Assembly: GCA_002633025.1 (NCBI GenBank)
Contig: NMRB01000002.1
Coordinates: 1,099,205 to 1,163,204, forward strand
Length of the DNA: 64,000 nucleotides
Origin: Notospermus geniculatus
Taxonomy: Eukaryota > Nemertea > Pilidiophora > Heteronemertea > Lineidae
Reading direction: 5' to 3'
Part shown: positions 53,631 to 64,000 of the stretch, one piece after another
Layout of the letters: every line of letters starts with the position of its first letter
How positions within the stretch are numbered: the stretch's first letter is position 1
Notes under the pieces: generated by a model
What the model saw: the letters and a program-made list of their open reading frames with translations, nothing else
What the model was told of the DNA's origin: nothing
Databases searched by the model: none
Made by a program: the position numbers and the translations under genes

Positions 53631-54500
53631 TGATGTCCAATGTCAACAAAAACCATGCACCAGAAGTAATATACTATAGTATAGGCCTATTGAATCGAAT
53701 GCGACCTGTGTTATAGGACAACAGATTGCGTGTTCGCGAGTGCCGTAACTCTCGGGCTAAATGTGCTAAATTTTTCAAGTACGAAATGAAAAACACACAA
53801 AATACACGCGACTTGGTCTGTTTACGGTCTCTTCCAAATTGATGTTTATGTAACATACTTCCCGTGAGGCCATTCAGGAAACAGCAGACGATACCTTCCG
53901 TCATTCGCGAAGCGCCTCGTCTTTGCTGCGGGGGAAACCAGACTTTTCTCGTCAGCATATCCGAGACTTGGGCCGTTTAGCCATTACCAAGTCGTGATAT
54001 ATTTCGCAACTGTCATATACGGCTTATAAATTAATTTTGCAGATGCGACATGGAAACTGTTATTTGTAAAGTTGATGATTGTTGGGTCGAAATTATGAAC
54101 ATTTGACACGCAACAGGATCTGAGGAATATTACGATAAATGCTAAAGTGTATTTATAATCAGGAATAAAATTAGCGATTAATAAATAGTATTTTAATGGG
54201 CACCGAATCAGCTATTGCTTTGTGTTCGATACCTTGATTGATTTGATCTTGATATACAGCATAAAAAGTATTTTTCAAGATAGCGAAATGAAAATCACTT
54301 TAAGATGCAAAATTTGAAAATCGCCTCCTGGTGGGTTGAAACTATCTGAGCGCCTCAAGGGTTGATGTGAATACTTCATTATTAGAATATAATTGTTTCG
54401 GAGATGAGTTGATAAACGGTGTTTTATGAATTGCTTTTTGCACGAAGTTCTATTGTAACAGAGGCTGAAATTCTGATAACTGTAGTTCTTTTCTTAGCAG

Positions 54501-54647
54501 GGTTGGATAGATCCCAAGAATATCATGAGATGGCACAATCCGATGCCCAGCGTTTAATCTTGATCCATTCACGAAAGAACGTTCAAGGTCCTTCGAGATA
54601 CGAATTTACCTATCCATGGTCAACAACAAGAGTTTTTACAGAGGAAG
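54501..54647 (+). CDS. Candidate isolated internal exon (49 codons)
   Basis: A strong pyrimidine-rich acceptor (ttcttttcttagcag) precedes 54501, and an acceptable donor (gaggaag/gtaacacc) follows 54647. Between them is one open frame, including GLDRSQEYHEMAQSDAQRLI and VQGPSRYEFTYPWSTTRVFT. The segment is 147 bp and symmetric (phase 1 at both ends). I recognise no family. No compatible partner exon was identified nearby, and sites of this quality occur by chance in long noncoding DNA. Confidence 0.15.
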
Positions 54648-55028
54648 GTAACACCAAGAGAGTGTAGAACAGCTCCCTAGATTTTATTATTTGCTCTTCA
54701 TACTCCAGAGGACATACTAAAGCCATGCGATACACTAAGCACGTTGTGAAACAAAAGTGTAATAAGTTTTCCAACGATAGTTCTATTTGAAATGTAAGGC
54801 ATATAGTCATGACAGTTGCTCATTTGCTTACTAGTAGAATAGATGATGATGATTTTACGAGTTGGTATCAAGGTGCAACCCCATACCTCCGGAAACGTGG
54901 TGATTCCCTCACCAGCTTATTCTGAACTTCACCAAAAGCCACCCCTATTGTCTAAAAATACCTTTAACATGTAACACTGTCGAATTTACGTCATGGTTCT
55001 GGTTATAAAACGCTTCAGCTATAGCCGT

Positions 55029-55277
55029 GGTTACACTACATAAATCCCCGGGTTTTTTGCGGTCATACCTATGAATTGCCGGGCTGAACACGGCAAGCTC
55101 GCCGTGCTTTTCGAAATCCCCGTGTTTTCATTAGTTCTTAGCACGGCTACAGATGGCGCAGCCATTAAGTGACGTCGTTTCGAAGAGTCAGTGCACGCAG
55201 CGCACCTGTCGCCGGGCTACTTAACTTTTCGTACACACGGGTCTGGAAAAACACGGGTATTTTCAACAGGTGTAACC
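55029..55277. mobile_element. GGTTACAC-ended repeat element, copy A (249 bp)
   Basis: This is bounded by perfect 8-bp terminal inverted repeats, GGTTACAC at 55029-55036 and GTGTAACC at 55270-55277. The interior is rich in CCCGGG, CCCGTG and CACGGG words. The left end reads GGTTACACTACATAAATCCC. The right end in reverse complement reads GGTTACACCTGTTGAAAATA. The same two distinct ends occur, swapped, in the element at 61074-61241, so the two are members of one family in opposite orientation. There is no open frame. It is probably a non-autonomous element. Confidence 0.65.
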
Positions 55278-58200
55278 GCGAGCTTATATAACAGGCTTAG
55301 ATAATCAAACTTCATATCATACTTCATACTTTTGATTGGGCCTACCAAGGTGTGCGCAACTGGTTTGAAGTGAAGCGAGGCACACAAGCCAGAGCCTTGT
55401 AACAAGTAAACAAGAATACCAAGAGATCTCTCCCTTGTCTCCAATGACGACGAACCATGCCAATTCTCACATTCAAACATATCATCTCATCAAACATTGA
55501 CTGGAAAATAAAAGAAGAAAGCAGTCTGAAATCTTCGGTTTTTCCTTCTTGAGGACAACTGGCATAACTGAAATCCAATCGGCTTCCGACATGCACGACT
55601 CTGATCATTCAGCGTAGCAGCTGTTTCGAGCCACACTCCACCATGTCCACATCACGGTTCCGAATCATGATCACCACCGCAGGGCAAATACGGTTTGATA
55701 AAAACTCGTGTTGCCTGTCAAACAGCCTATCTCGGTCCTTCAACGCAATTAATCACTTATGTTTGAATTACAATGTAAGTTAAATTTCATTTTAAATCTT
55801 AACCTGCCGGGGAGACACTAGCCAGCCGTTAGCCGCATCCATTCTGACAGGGCTCTGATCAGCATCGTAGCTTCTTATCGCTAACGCCCGGAGGATATGT
55901 AATGTTCAAAATGAAAATTGAAGATTTCGTGCTAGATAACTCTTTCCCTTGTTTTTGAGCGATTGGCAGATAACAGACAAATCTATTTTGTTTCACTTCA
56001 AACTGCTGTTAAACCAAAAGAACGAGTTGATTCACGAGTGCCCCCCATATCCCGATTCGAAGTCAGGAATACTGTATACGTACTTTCTAACATTCTTCTC
56101 CTTCCCCCTTAACGACGGAAACCGAGGTACATTTTGCCACTTTGTATGTTGAAACTAAAAAAAAGGTTTCGAAAGGTAGATGGAAAGGGTAAAAAAGTGA
56201 GGAAGTCCACACTCGAGATGTCGCCTAGGAAGTTTTTCACAAGAATTATGACCGTGTGGTTAGGATCGGCTCCCACCGGAAATAGCTGGAGGATAGGAAT
56301 TGTTTTACCTCAGAATATGCAAAGGGAGTTTTTACTCGGGCTTATTAACATCTCTAAATGATGTTGGTCGTAAACAAACATCAAAAGATGTAAATAAAGA
56401 TTCAGATTATCATAAAACACACAGTGAAGGGTTCACCTGGATTATCATTCTGCCGCGGGAGGTTTCCAATTTTGTCCGCATGATGTCGAAGACGAGAGGA
56501 ATGGTGCCCGTGTGCCTAAGAGCTGTTGCCAATCGCAGATAACTTTGCACTCTTCGTCTCAAAACACTGGTTTGTTGTAACACTTCAGCTTCTTTTGATG
56601 CCAGAGCTGGCAAGGCTCTCAGCCAATTTTTTGATTTGAGCTGTTGAAGTCTACCGCTGCCAACGTGTTGACTCCTTCATTCCACAACAGCCAGCGATTT
56701 GTTGAGACTGAAGCACTTGCACTGACTTCAACACTTCCCTAAAGTCAGCAGTGTGAAAACTCCGGAATGTTGACAATCGGGAATTTTATTCAGTAGTGAA
56801 AAATTCCTTTTGTTGGTAATATGAAATTTACATTTCATTCTATGTAACAACGTGGCAAACATTCCAATCAAGTCAACGTTGACCTTCGCGATACCAATAT
56901 TCTGGTGACAACAATTTACCAGTGGTCTGATTGTCCATACTTACAAACTATTTATGTGATAAATGAATGTGTTAAAATGGTTATTAATGAGCTATAGTTT
57001 AGTGTTGATTGAGCTGCTGGTACCAGATTTGGTGAAGTTAAATTGTCATTGGCACCGGATGATTGGTGGCAAACGAGGCAGGAAGGTGACAGGAACCACG
57101 ATGGGCTGTATACAGACTTTCAAGCAATACTTCAGCGGTCAATGGCCAGAGTTGCAATGGCAGACTTGGACTGGGAGGACGAAGCCTGCCGTGTCTTCGA
57201 AGAAGCTTTGGTAACCCGCTGTGGGATTTCCTTCACCTTGAGAGTGGAGATTGTTCAGTTCACTATCAAAGGGAAACATTGTAAACATCGCATTGGCGGT
57301 ACCTTTGGTTTTATCAAGCTCTACAGAACCAAAGGATCCCGTCATGGCCGACATCTTAAGATACGTTGATAGTAACGCGAACTCTGCAATACGTCGAGGG
57401 AGTTTTTCAGATAAACACGGGTATTTAGTACGAAACTGATTGAATTTGACACAGGAATGAAAACTCTGACGATCTGGTTAAGATGAGATAAGGTATTGCT
57501 TGAAGTAACTTGTACTCATTAGTCCGAAGGGAAGGTTGTCTTTAAGAATAAAGGCAACAGTGTAATTGTATTTACATTTAGAGATACAGTACATGATTCC
57601 AAAAGTACCATTAAAAGTGCATGGAATCGATAAACAAAAAATAGCCGCTGGGTTGATTTCGGGTGATGTGTCGATGCAACGGTTTCGACATGACTTAGAT
57701 GCAGGAAACACTGTCGCCTGTTTGGTCCCATAGATTCACACTCAGGTATCGTTGAGCAAAACCGGAAGCGTGGATGAGCAAAAGATAATTGGGTGGATGA
57801 CAAACTCAGCAGACGACACTTAAACTTTGGCCAATTGCCGACTACAGACCGGCATCGTGCTACGCACCAACAAAAATTGAGAAAAAGGCACCCGAACAGC
57901 AATTTTGCAGGGTACTAACATCGGTATTTGTGTAAGTTCTTTAAATCAGACGGCTCTTGTTGGAAGAGATGTAATCATGGCACCAACGAATCAGAACACA
58001 AACAAAACTGTCTTTTTATATTTGAGATGACCTCACTGTAGGCCTAAACAATACAACGAACCATTCGAACAATCCTGGTGATTACTCGCTGATGCCACCA
58101 TCATCATCATAGGCTTTGACAAATTTAGAAGACGATTAATACGACAATTACATATGAATAATGTGACAAAACTGGCGCCAGCGTGGTCGTTGGCGCCATG

Positions 58201-58661
58201 CAGAGGAACAGCCGGGATAATGAGGCCCCGCACTGGTGTCATTACAAGAAGATGACATTTAGGATGCAAACAGTGTCATGAGTGCGGTCGTGGGTTGATA
58301 CCTGCATATTATAAGATGCCAGAGAGCATTTTTTGGCAAATTCAATAACCAACAACTTAAAAAATGAGCCTCTTTGAATACGTAGGCCTAGTTGTTTTAA
58401 GTATATTAAAGATAATGTATCACGACTTCATTGTTTACATTCAATGTTTGTGAACATGGGATGTTTTTTACATTATGTTATTTTGGAGTTTGGGGACATG
58501 CCGACCCACCAAATTGAATAGTTTCGGTATCAAAAGGATTTCTAGAGGGGCATGACACCAACAAATTATTCATAAGACAAAGAAAGACTGGACATAAACA
58601 AACAAAATGTAAATAAACAATGATTTTCGCGGCCCGCGAAAATACCCGTGATACATTATCT

Positions 58662-58906
58662 TTAAGGGTCGATTTAATAGACGTTTGCTAAGCTACCATT
58701 GGTTCCACCAAAAATAGATAGACGTGCGAAAAATTTACAACTAAATTTTTCACCCCAAAGCCCCGTTTTCTAAGCTCTGTATAGCGCTTACTATCCATCC
58801 AAACAGGGCTTTTTGGTGAAAAGTTAGTTGTACACTTTTCGCATGCCTATCTATTTTTGGTGGAACCAATGGTTAGCTTAGCAAACGTCTATTAAATCGG
58901 CCCTAA
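58662..58906. mobile_element. Foldback (MITE-like) element, 245 bp
   Basis: This is a long imperfect inverted repeat. The left arm (about 58662-58770) and right arm (about 58801-58906) pair over roughly 100 bp. Matching blocks include CGATTTAATAGACGTTTGCT, TTGGTTCCACCAAAAATAGA, and TTTTCACC followed by AAGCCC(C/T)GTTT. Differences are scattered substitutions and one-base indels. The 30-bp centre itself starts TAAGC and contains GCTTA. There is no open frame, so it would be a non-autonomous DNA element or foldback. The ends read TTAAGGGTCG and CGGCCCTAAG; no clean target-site duplication is visible. The structure is certain; mobile origin is inferred. Confidence 0.75.
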
Positions 58907-61073
58907 GTGTACGTTCTCCGCGGTTTAGACCTGTGCCCTGATGACACTTGATGCGTGAGCGTGGAACCCACTGAGTGGGAAAAGAAAGTAAAACGGTATT
59001 CGGAAACCGAAAAACCATGTCCCCCACTCCTGTCATGCCAATTGTATTTGGTGCCTCGGTTGTCGTCAGGGCAACTCCCCTCACTGCTGAAGCGATCTCT
59101 AGTGATGAGCACTTAATAGGATGCCTAATGAAGGGGTAGGAGGCACGGTAATTATACCGTTAAATCCAATAGTATTTTAAAGGTAATCGGAGTCATTTTC
59201 CCGCAGGGGTACGGATATGTCATGCAGTTTGGTTAAGACTTGACATTCCCGAACCGTGATTGGCCCAACTCAAACTTGTTCGTATCATTGTCTGCAACTT
59301 TCATGATATTTCATATTGAACCCCCGAGGATATGAGCTTGACTTCGTGTTTAATTACAAGTCAAATATGCTCACGCTAGTTGATAATTATGGCTTTCGGC
59401 TGCTAGAATGAAATGGCAGATTGGCGTTGACACTGGATCTCCCTGCCCACACGAGTTGCCGATTTTCCATCGGTTCAGGATGCATCAGTGAATCTTTCGA
59501 AAGAATCGTTGCGCACAGTCGAAGAGATTTCAGCGCCGAACCCAATTCCACATACACCGATGCCACTTTGAAATTGGCCACAAGTAGACCCCTATTATTG
59601 TCGTCCAGTGGTGATCTCCCCCCCCCCTCAGATACAGAAAATGAAGAATTAAAAGTTGCAACAGTAAAACGTCACCTTGGCACAGTTGAATAACATGTTT
59701 CAATTTTAATAGTCTCCGAACATGGAGCTTCTCTTTGGAAAATTGGCAGACCCCAAGACAAGGATGTTGACTCTGGCGTCAGTGGCAATGACTGGCTTGG
59801 CGAAGACAGCTGCCGCGGGCTTTATCCGTCCTCTCCCTCCGGAAAGATCAGACAGATAGACCATCAGGGGCTGCAAGAGGTCACACGCCGGAACTGGGCA
59901 TCAAAAGCCTCCGCGTGATTTCAGAGACCCGTCCCGTCGAATGTGTAATCTAATAAGAATGCCGAAGTCGAAATTCAGACAGTTGATTTTTCATTGTGTC
60001 ACTTTTTGTTGGAGGGGCACTTGGGTGCAGAATTCGAATTCTTCTCTTTATTTGTTGTTGCATTTGTTAGGAATTGCACTGAAAGACACGTAAACAGATA
60101 GGGAAGGAGATAATAACATCAATTCATGTCGCTACAAAGTGAAGGCCACGTCATTGATGCTTTCGTTCTTTGCCAATGCTTTGTAAATGTTGCAATGGTC
60201 GTTTCAAGGGTTGTGATTGTAGCCAAGATGCGGATAACAGGTCGCCGTATTCACTGTTTCCTATTCTTCGGACACAGACGAAGGACACGCGACTGACCAT
60301 GAAAACATCAGAGGGCAGTCTTTTCTGTGAAGAAGAATAGACGACATCATTGTTGAGTAAACAACAGCTGCTCCAAGTTGAAGTTCGGTGGCTGTGGTTG
60401 GAGAGGCGTTGTTTTGTTTCCAAAGCACCGAGTGTAAATGTAATTAAAAACTGATACATTTGCATTGTGTAATAGTCAACTTCCTCGTGACCGTTTGCAT
60501 GCTTATGTGACAACAACGCGCAAATTATTGTCCATTTTTGGCAGGCGATGAAGTTTTTAAAAATTGAATCCATCGACGTTCGATTCTGTTCCATGTTCCA
60601 GATAAACAAGACGAGGCTAGCGTTCTCAGATCCAGGGCAGGGAAAGCTGCGAATAGAATACCATTCAGCGTGATATCGATACAGATGGTGTCTATTGTTG
60701 AGGCTAGGTGGACCGATTTCCCGCTAATTCAGCCTCAAACGAGCCGTGAAGTTCCCCTTTTCTAACCACCCATTCCCGCAAAGCAATTCAGACACCGGCG
60801 CTTTTCCGCACCGAAACTCGCCACCGCATGCCATCTAAAACTCGGCCAGCCGCTCCGATACAATCCGAACTAATCATACTTGACACCAAATTATTCCAGA
60901 ATTGGATCCTCGAAAAGGAAATTTGTTGCCCTGATGGATTCTGTGTTACGCTCGGCGATGCTAACGAGTTCCTTTCGCCCGCCAAGTGTTCAATCCATCA
61001 GCGAAATTCACTTCGTAATCACGCAGTCCATGTGATCACGTATTGAAATTCGCCGACGAATATTATAAGCCTT

Positions 61074-61241
61074 GGTTACACCTGTCTGAAAAAGCCCGGA
61101 CTTTTCGAAGCCCGGGTCTGAAATAAGCCCGGGCTTTTTGAGCATAGGTTTTAAAACCTCGGGCTTTATTTAGACACGGCGATTCATACAGGTAAACGCA
61201 AAAAGCCCGTGCTGAGCCCGGACTTTTTGTAGTGTAAGGTT
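61074..61241. mobile_element. GGTTACAC-ended repeat element, copy B (168 bp)
   Basis: The left end reads GGTTACACCTGTCTGAAAAA. The right end in reverse complement reads CTTACACTACAAAAAGTCC. These correspond to the right and left ends of the element at 55029-55277, so the copy is inverted relative to it. Inside are about six GCCCG cores in alternating orientation, including a perfect 12-bp palindrome AAGCCCGGGCTT at 61125-61136, which would give branched foldback structures. The terminal repeat of this copy is degraded (CCTTACAC against GGTTACAC). There is no coding potential. Confidence 0.6.
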
Positions 61242-64000
61242 ATTAGCATGCAGTTGGAAATACGAGTACGTGTAGGTTATATAACATGGACGACACAAAA
61301 TGGCTACAAGCTAAGTATTTTCATTGTCAGTAGCTGGCACCGTGAGAGTCTCCCTAAAGTCGTAAATACAGAATATTTTTGTCGACTGTCCGCAGTTTAT
61401 CACTGAACGTTGGATCCATCTGACACTTGAATGGAATTTTTTCTTAATAATTTGAAGCACGCAACCCTGATCATCTCATTTCCACCATTCAATGCTTCAC
61501 GAATCAAGAGGACGTCTGCTTCCAGTCACGTGTTATCTCTGGAACGTGTCATCTGATAATTTTGCCGAAATCTCATTGCGCCCAGTGATTGGTAAGGCAC
61601 GTCTGCATCAGATACTTACAATGAACTTCGAGCCAAACTTGTTCAACGAAATAAAAACATCTGCATTGGTGACTTATTTAGTTTTTCTTCAATAAAACGG
61701 TAGGACACTCCAATCAATCAAGTCACCGCACAGAGCACCCGATAAATCATTTCAATCTCGAACCCATTGAAAAATACATGAAAAGGATGTGATGCAGGGA
61801 ACGAGTTTGTTCAGATTGCCCGTTTGACTCACTCCCTTCCGATTCGCATTTTAAGAAGAATCAGAGAGATGCTAAAATATGACAGATTTTGATTGAGACA
61901 AAATGGCGTCATTATCAGGGCTGTATATAAACAGCAAACTTATGATCACTGGTACCTCGGTTATAGACAACATGTATCGGCGACAGTGGAGGAATCACGT
62001 TTATCTTATCCCAATAATTGTCACTAATTACTGAAATGCTTTGATCTTTATCATTGTCTGCCACTGTATATACATACAATCACAGCTCGAAGACACTGAA
62101 AATAAGTACTCAGTTCGTGGGAAAACTGCTTTCCAAACGACAAAATATTATCAGGGTTCCATCGCTTGGGTGGAAGAAAGATTGTCCATCATGACCGTCA
62201 CACCACAAAATGACAAGGGCACTCACTATAGGCCTACCAGCATTGCATAACCACGTGTTTGGAAATCACCCGAAATCGAAGATGGGAAATAGGCCCCAGA
62301 AAAAATGGTTAGAACCTTGGTAAACCTTGTCGATTTCAACCATCCTATTCCTGACAAAACAGTAATCGACGAACAAACTAACGTCACACTTGTACTTACC
62401 TTCGAGGGAGACGGGCGAACCCAAGGGAATAACCTCAATCGCGATTGTGCTTGCCGCAGTTAGTTACTCTGGCCGCCACAATACAACAGCTGCAGCTCCG
62501 CCATGGAGATCAAACCAAAGAGGGGAGTTTAAATTTCAGTTGATTCTGTGAGCGAGCGATGACGTTCGATCCAACAAAGATGAGTTGTCACTGTCAATGA
62601 GACAAGTAATGCATTTGTACAATAGGCAGTTTTATCATTTACAATAGATGTTACTCGCGGCCACTGGGTGGCCCGAACGAATTCTTTGCTGGGCCTTGAT
62701 CAACAGACGCCCAGGCCAAAAAAATGTAACGTATGCGTACCACCAAAAATAGATAAGAGAGAGGATATCATACATTGTACTTGTTTTTTACTGACGAATC
62801 TTGACGAAGTTACTGCATTTTACCATATTGCCTTTAGTAAAGCTTCGAAAAATATCCGTCTTCTCTTTAAAATGGAATTTGGTGTTTTAGAGTTTTCTTG
62901 CTGATGAAGTGAATCACACAAAACATTTGCTGTGACTATTTCCGTTAGCCGTCATGATGCCTTTAGTCCAGAAATCAAACGACGTTTTTTATGCTCGTGT
63001 CGAATGTCATTGCTTCCCGTTTATTCATTGTTTGCCAGTTACGGTGATTGACTGGCGTACAATGTGCTTTTATATTATGATTACAGTATTCATCACTATT
63101 AGCCACAAAAAGCATTCAAGTATCGCAAGGGGAATATGGCTTTTTCAACGGTTTTGAAAGCGTTGTCACAAATAGGTGTTCCAGTTTCAGTATCGTTCAG
63201 TTTTGATTGATTTGCGAATCCCTGCTTCTATAATTGCCTTCACATTTGATGGAATATCAATTCTTGTAATCATTCAGCTGTCTTTTTGATGATGATGTTT
63301 CAATAAGAAAACCCGATGAACTTCTGGACACTTCGTTGCATATTTCTCCCGTACGAACAACGGTTGTTTTGTCATGTTGGTCTTCTTGTCGAACGTTGTC
63401 TGTTTTGGAACAATCCATGAGAATAACTGATCATTTTTACATCCAAACAATTTTTTATATCTCAATGTCCTGACTAAACACCAATCACTCTGATGTATTT
63501 TTGAATCATGCCGTCTTGAAAATGTTGTTTTACACATTTTAGAAAAAGTCGACGACAAAGCAGAAATTAGCATGATATTTTGATGCTGTCCAGTTGCCCT
63601 CTGAAGACGCGCTTGGATTACCAAGCCGGTTATCCAAAAAGATGGATAAACATATCAGGGATGATGATTTCAAAAGGAGTGTTATGATATTAGGACAGGA
63701 GATTGTCAAACGTCTGACCGCCTGCTGTATTAGAAACATCAGATAATGCCATGAAAATTAGCCCTATGGTCCTGCATCGCGTACCCAGATCCATCGTCGA
63801 AAAATGATCTTCATATTGCCAAGTTTGAAGAAGATTTTTCAAGCAATGTTATCATTATAAGAAAACGAAAGAGAACAACCCAACTGTTTGAAGTGCTGGG
63901 TAGTATTATGCAAAGTAGCTTGATTTGCTTTTGGTGGACAGCAAGGCGTATTGGGGATCAGCTTTCTTGACAGAGTGGCCCGTCATACGGCAGATGAGTT

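Larger units (their letters stand above)
45101..64000. other. 5' flanking / intergenic DNA upstream of Tbx2/3
   Basis: No gene is recognisable in these 18.9 kb. The region is dominated by short repeats: a 41-bp minisatellite at 47286-47561, foldbacks at 50003-50170, 53491-53630 and 58662-58906, and two members of a GGTTACAC-ended family at 55029-55277 and 61074-61241. Eleven TAGGCCTA and ten TGGCGCCA palindromes occur in the window, most of them on this side. Open frames at 52110-52619, 52450-52638 and 54501-54647 are listed separately as unproven. In other bilaterians the neighbour of Tbx2/3 is often Tbx4/5, but no second T-box sequence was seen here. The role as upstream regulatory DNA is inferred only from position. 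Confidence 0.6.

Noticed and set aside
57043-57369. 108-codon plus-strand frame with acidic and tryptophan-rich start
   Set aside because: Begins with a non-ATG codon, overlaps an open frame on the other strand, and matches no family known to me.
60151-60609. 152-codon minus-strand open frame
   Set aside because: No recognisable domain; a frame of this length is expected about once by chance in a window this size, and its first codon is not ATG.

Overview
The window looks like a single-gene stretch of animal nuclear DNA, most likely from a marine invertebrate. The evidence is two unmistakable exons of a T-box transcription factor of the Tbx2/3 class, with canonical GT/AG splice sites, separated by a very large intron. 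The surroundings are AT-leaning noncoding DNA full of small foldback repeats. Palindromic words such as TACATGTA, TAGGCCTA and TGGCGCCA recur throughout, a flavour I associate with marine invertebrates, perhaps deuterostomes. I cannot name the species or fix the phylum from this window. No bacterial, viral or CRISPR features are present.

Layout, read on the minus strand in the direction of the gene: 64000 to about 45100 is 5' flanking or intergenic DNA without a recognisable gene. About 45100 to 44804 is the proximal promoter and 5' leader, with two opposed CCAAT boxes. 44803 to 44484 is coding exon 1 (N-terminus and start of the T-box). 44483 to 22917 is a 21.6 kb intron. 22916 to 22649 is coding exon 2 (268 bp, the central T-box). 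22648 to 1 is the start of a second intron of at least 22.6 kb, containing a 657-base assembly gap (12522-13178). I did not find the exons that complete the T-box or encode the C-terminal repression region. They probably lie to the left of the window, or less likely in the gap.

The rest is repeat and possibly regulatory DNA. It holds a decayed non-LTR retrotransposon relic near 14.0-14.95 kb, a 41-bp-period minisatellite upstream of the gene, and several 80-250 bp foldback (MITE-like) elements. Two of these elements, at 55.0 and 61.1 kb, belong to one family inserted in opposite orientation. A cluster of three CTCF-like motifs lies in intron 1. A few open frames are worth checking: a sense/antisense pair at 52.1-52.6 kb, one strand of which begins with a good signal peptide, and a spliceable-looking segment at 54.5 kb. 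Long open frames of 150-180 codons are about what chance gives in 64 kb of this composition, so most were not called. I see no strong case for a new multi-gene system; the best leads are the repeat families, the palindromic words and the large regulatory landscape around Tbx2/3.
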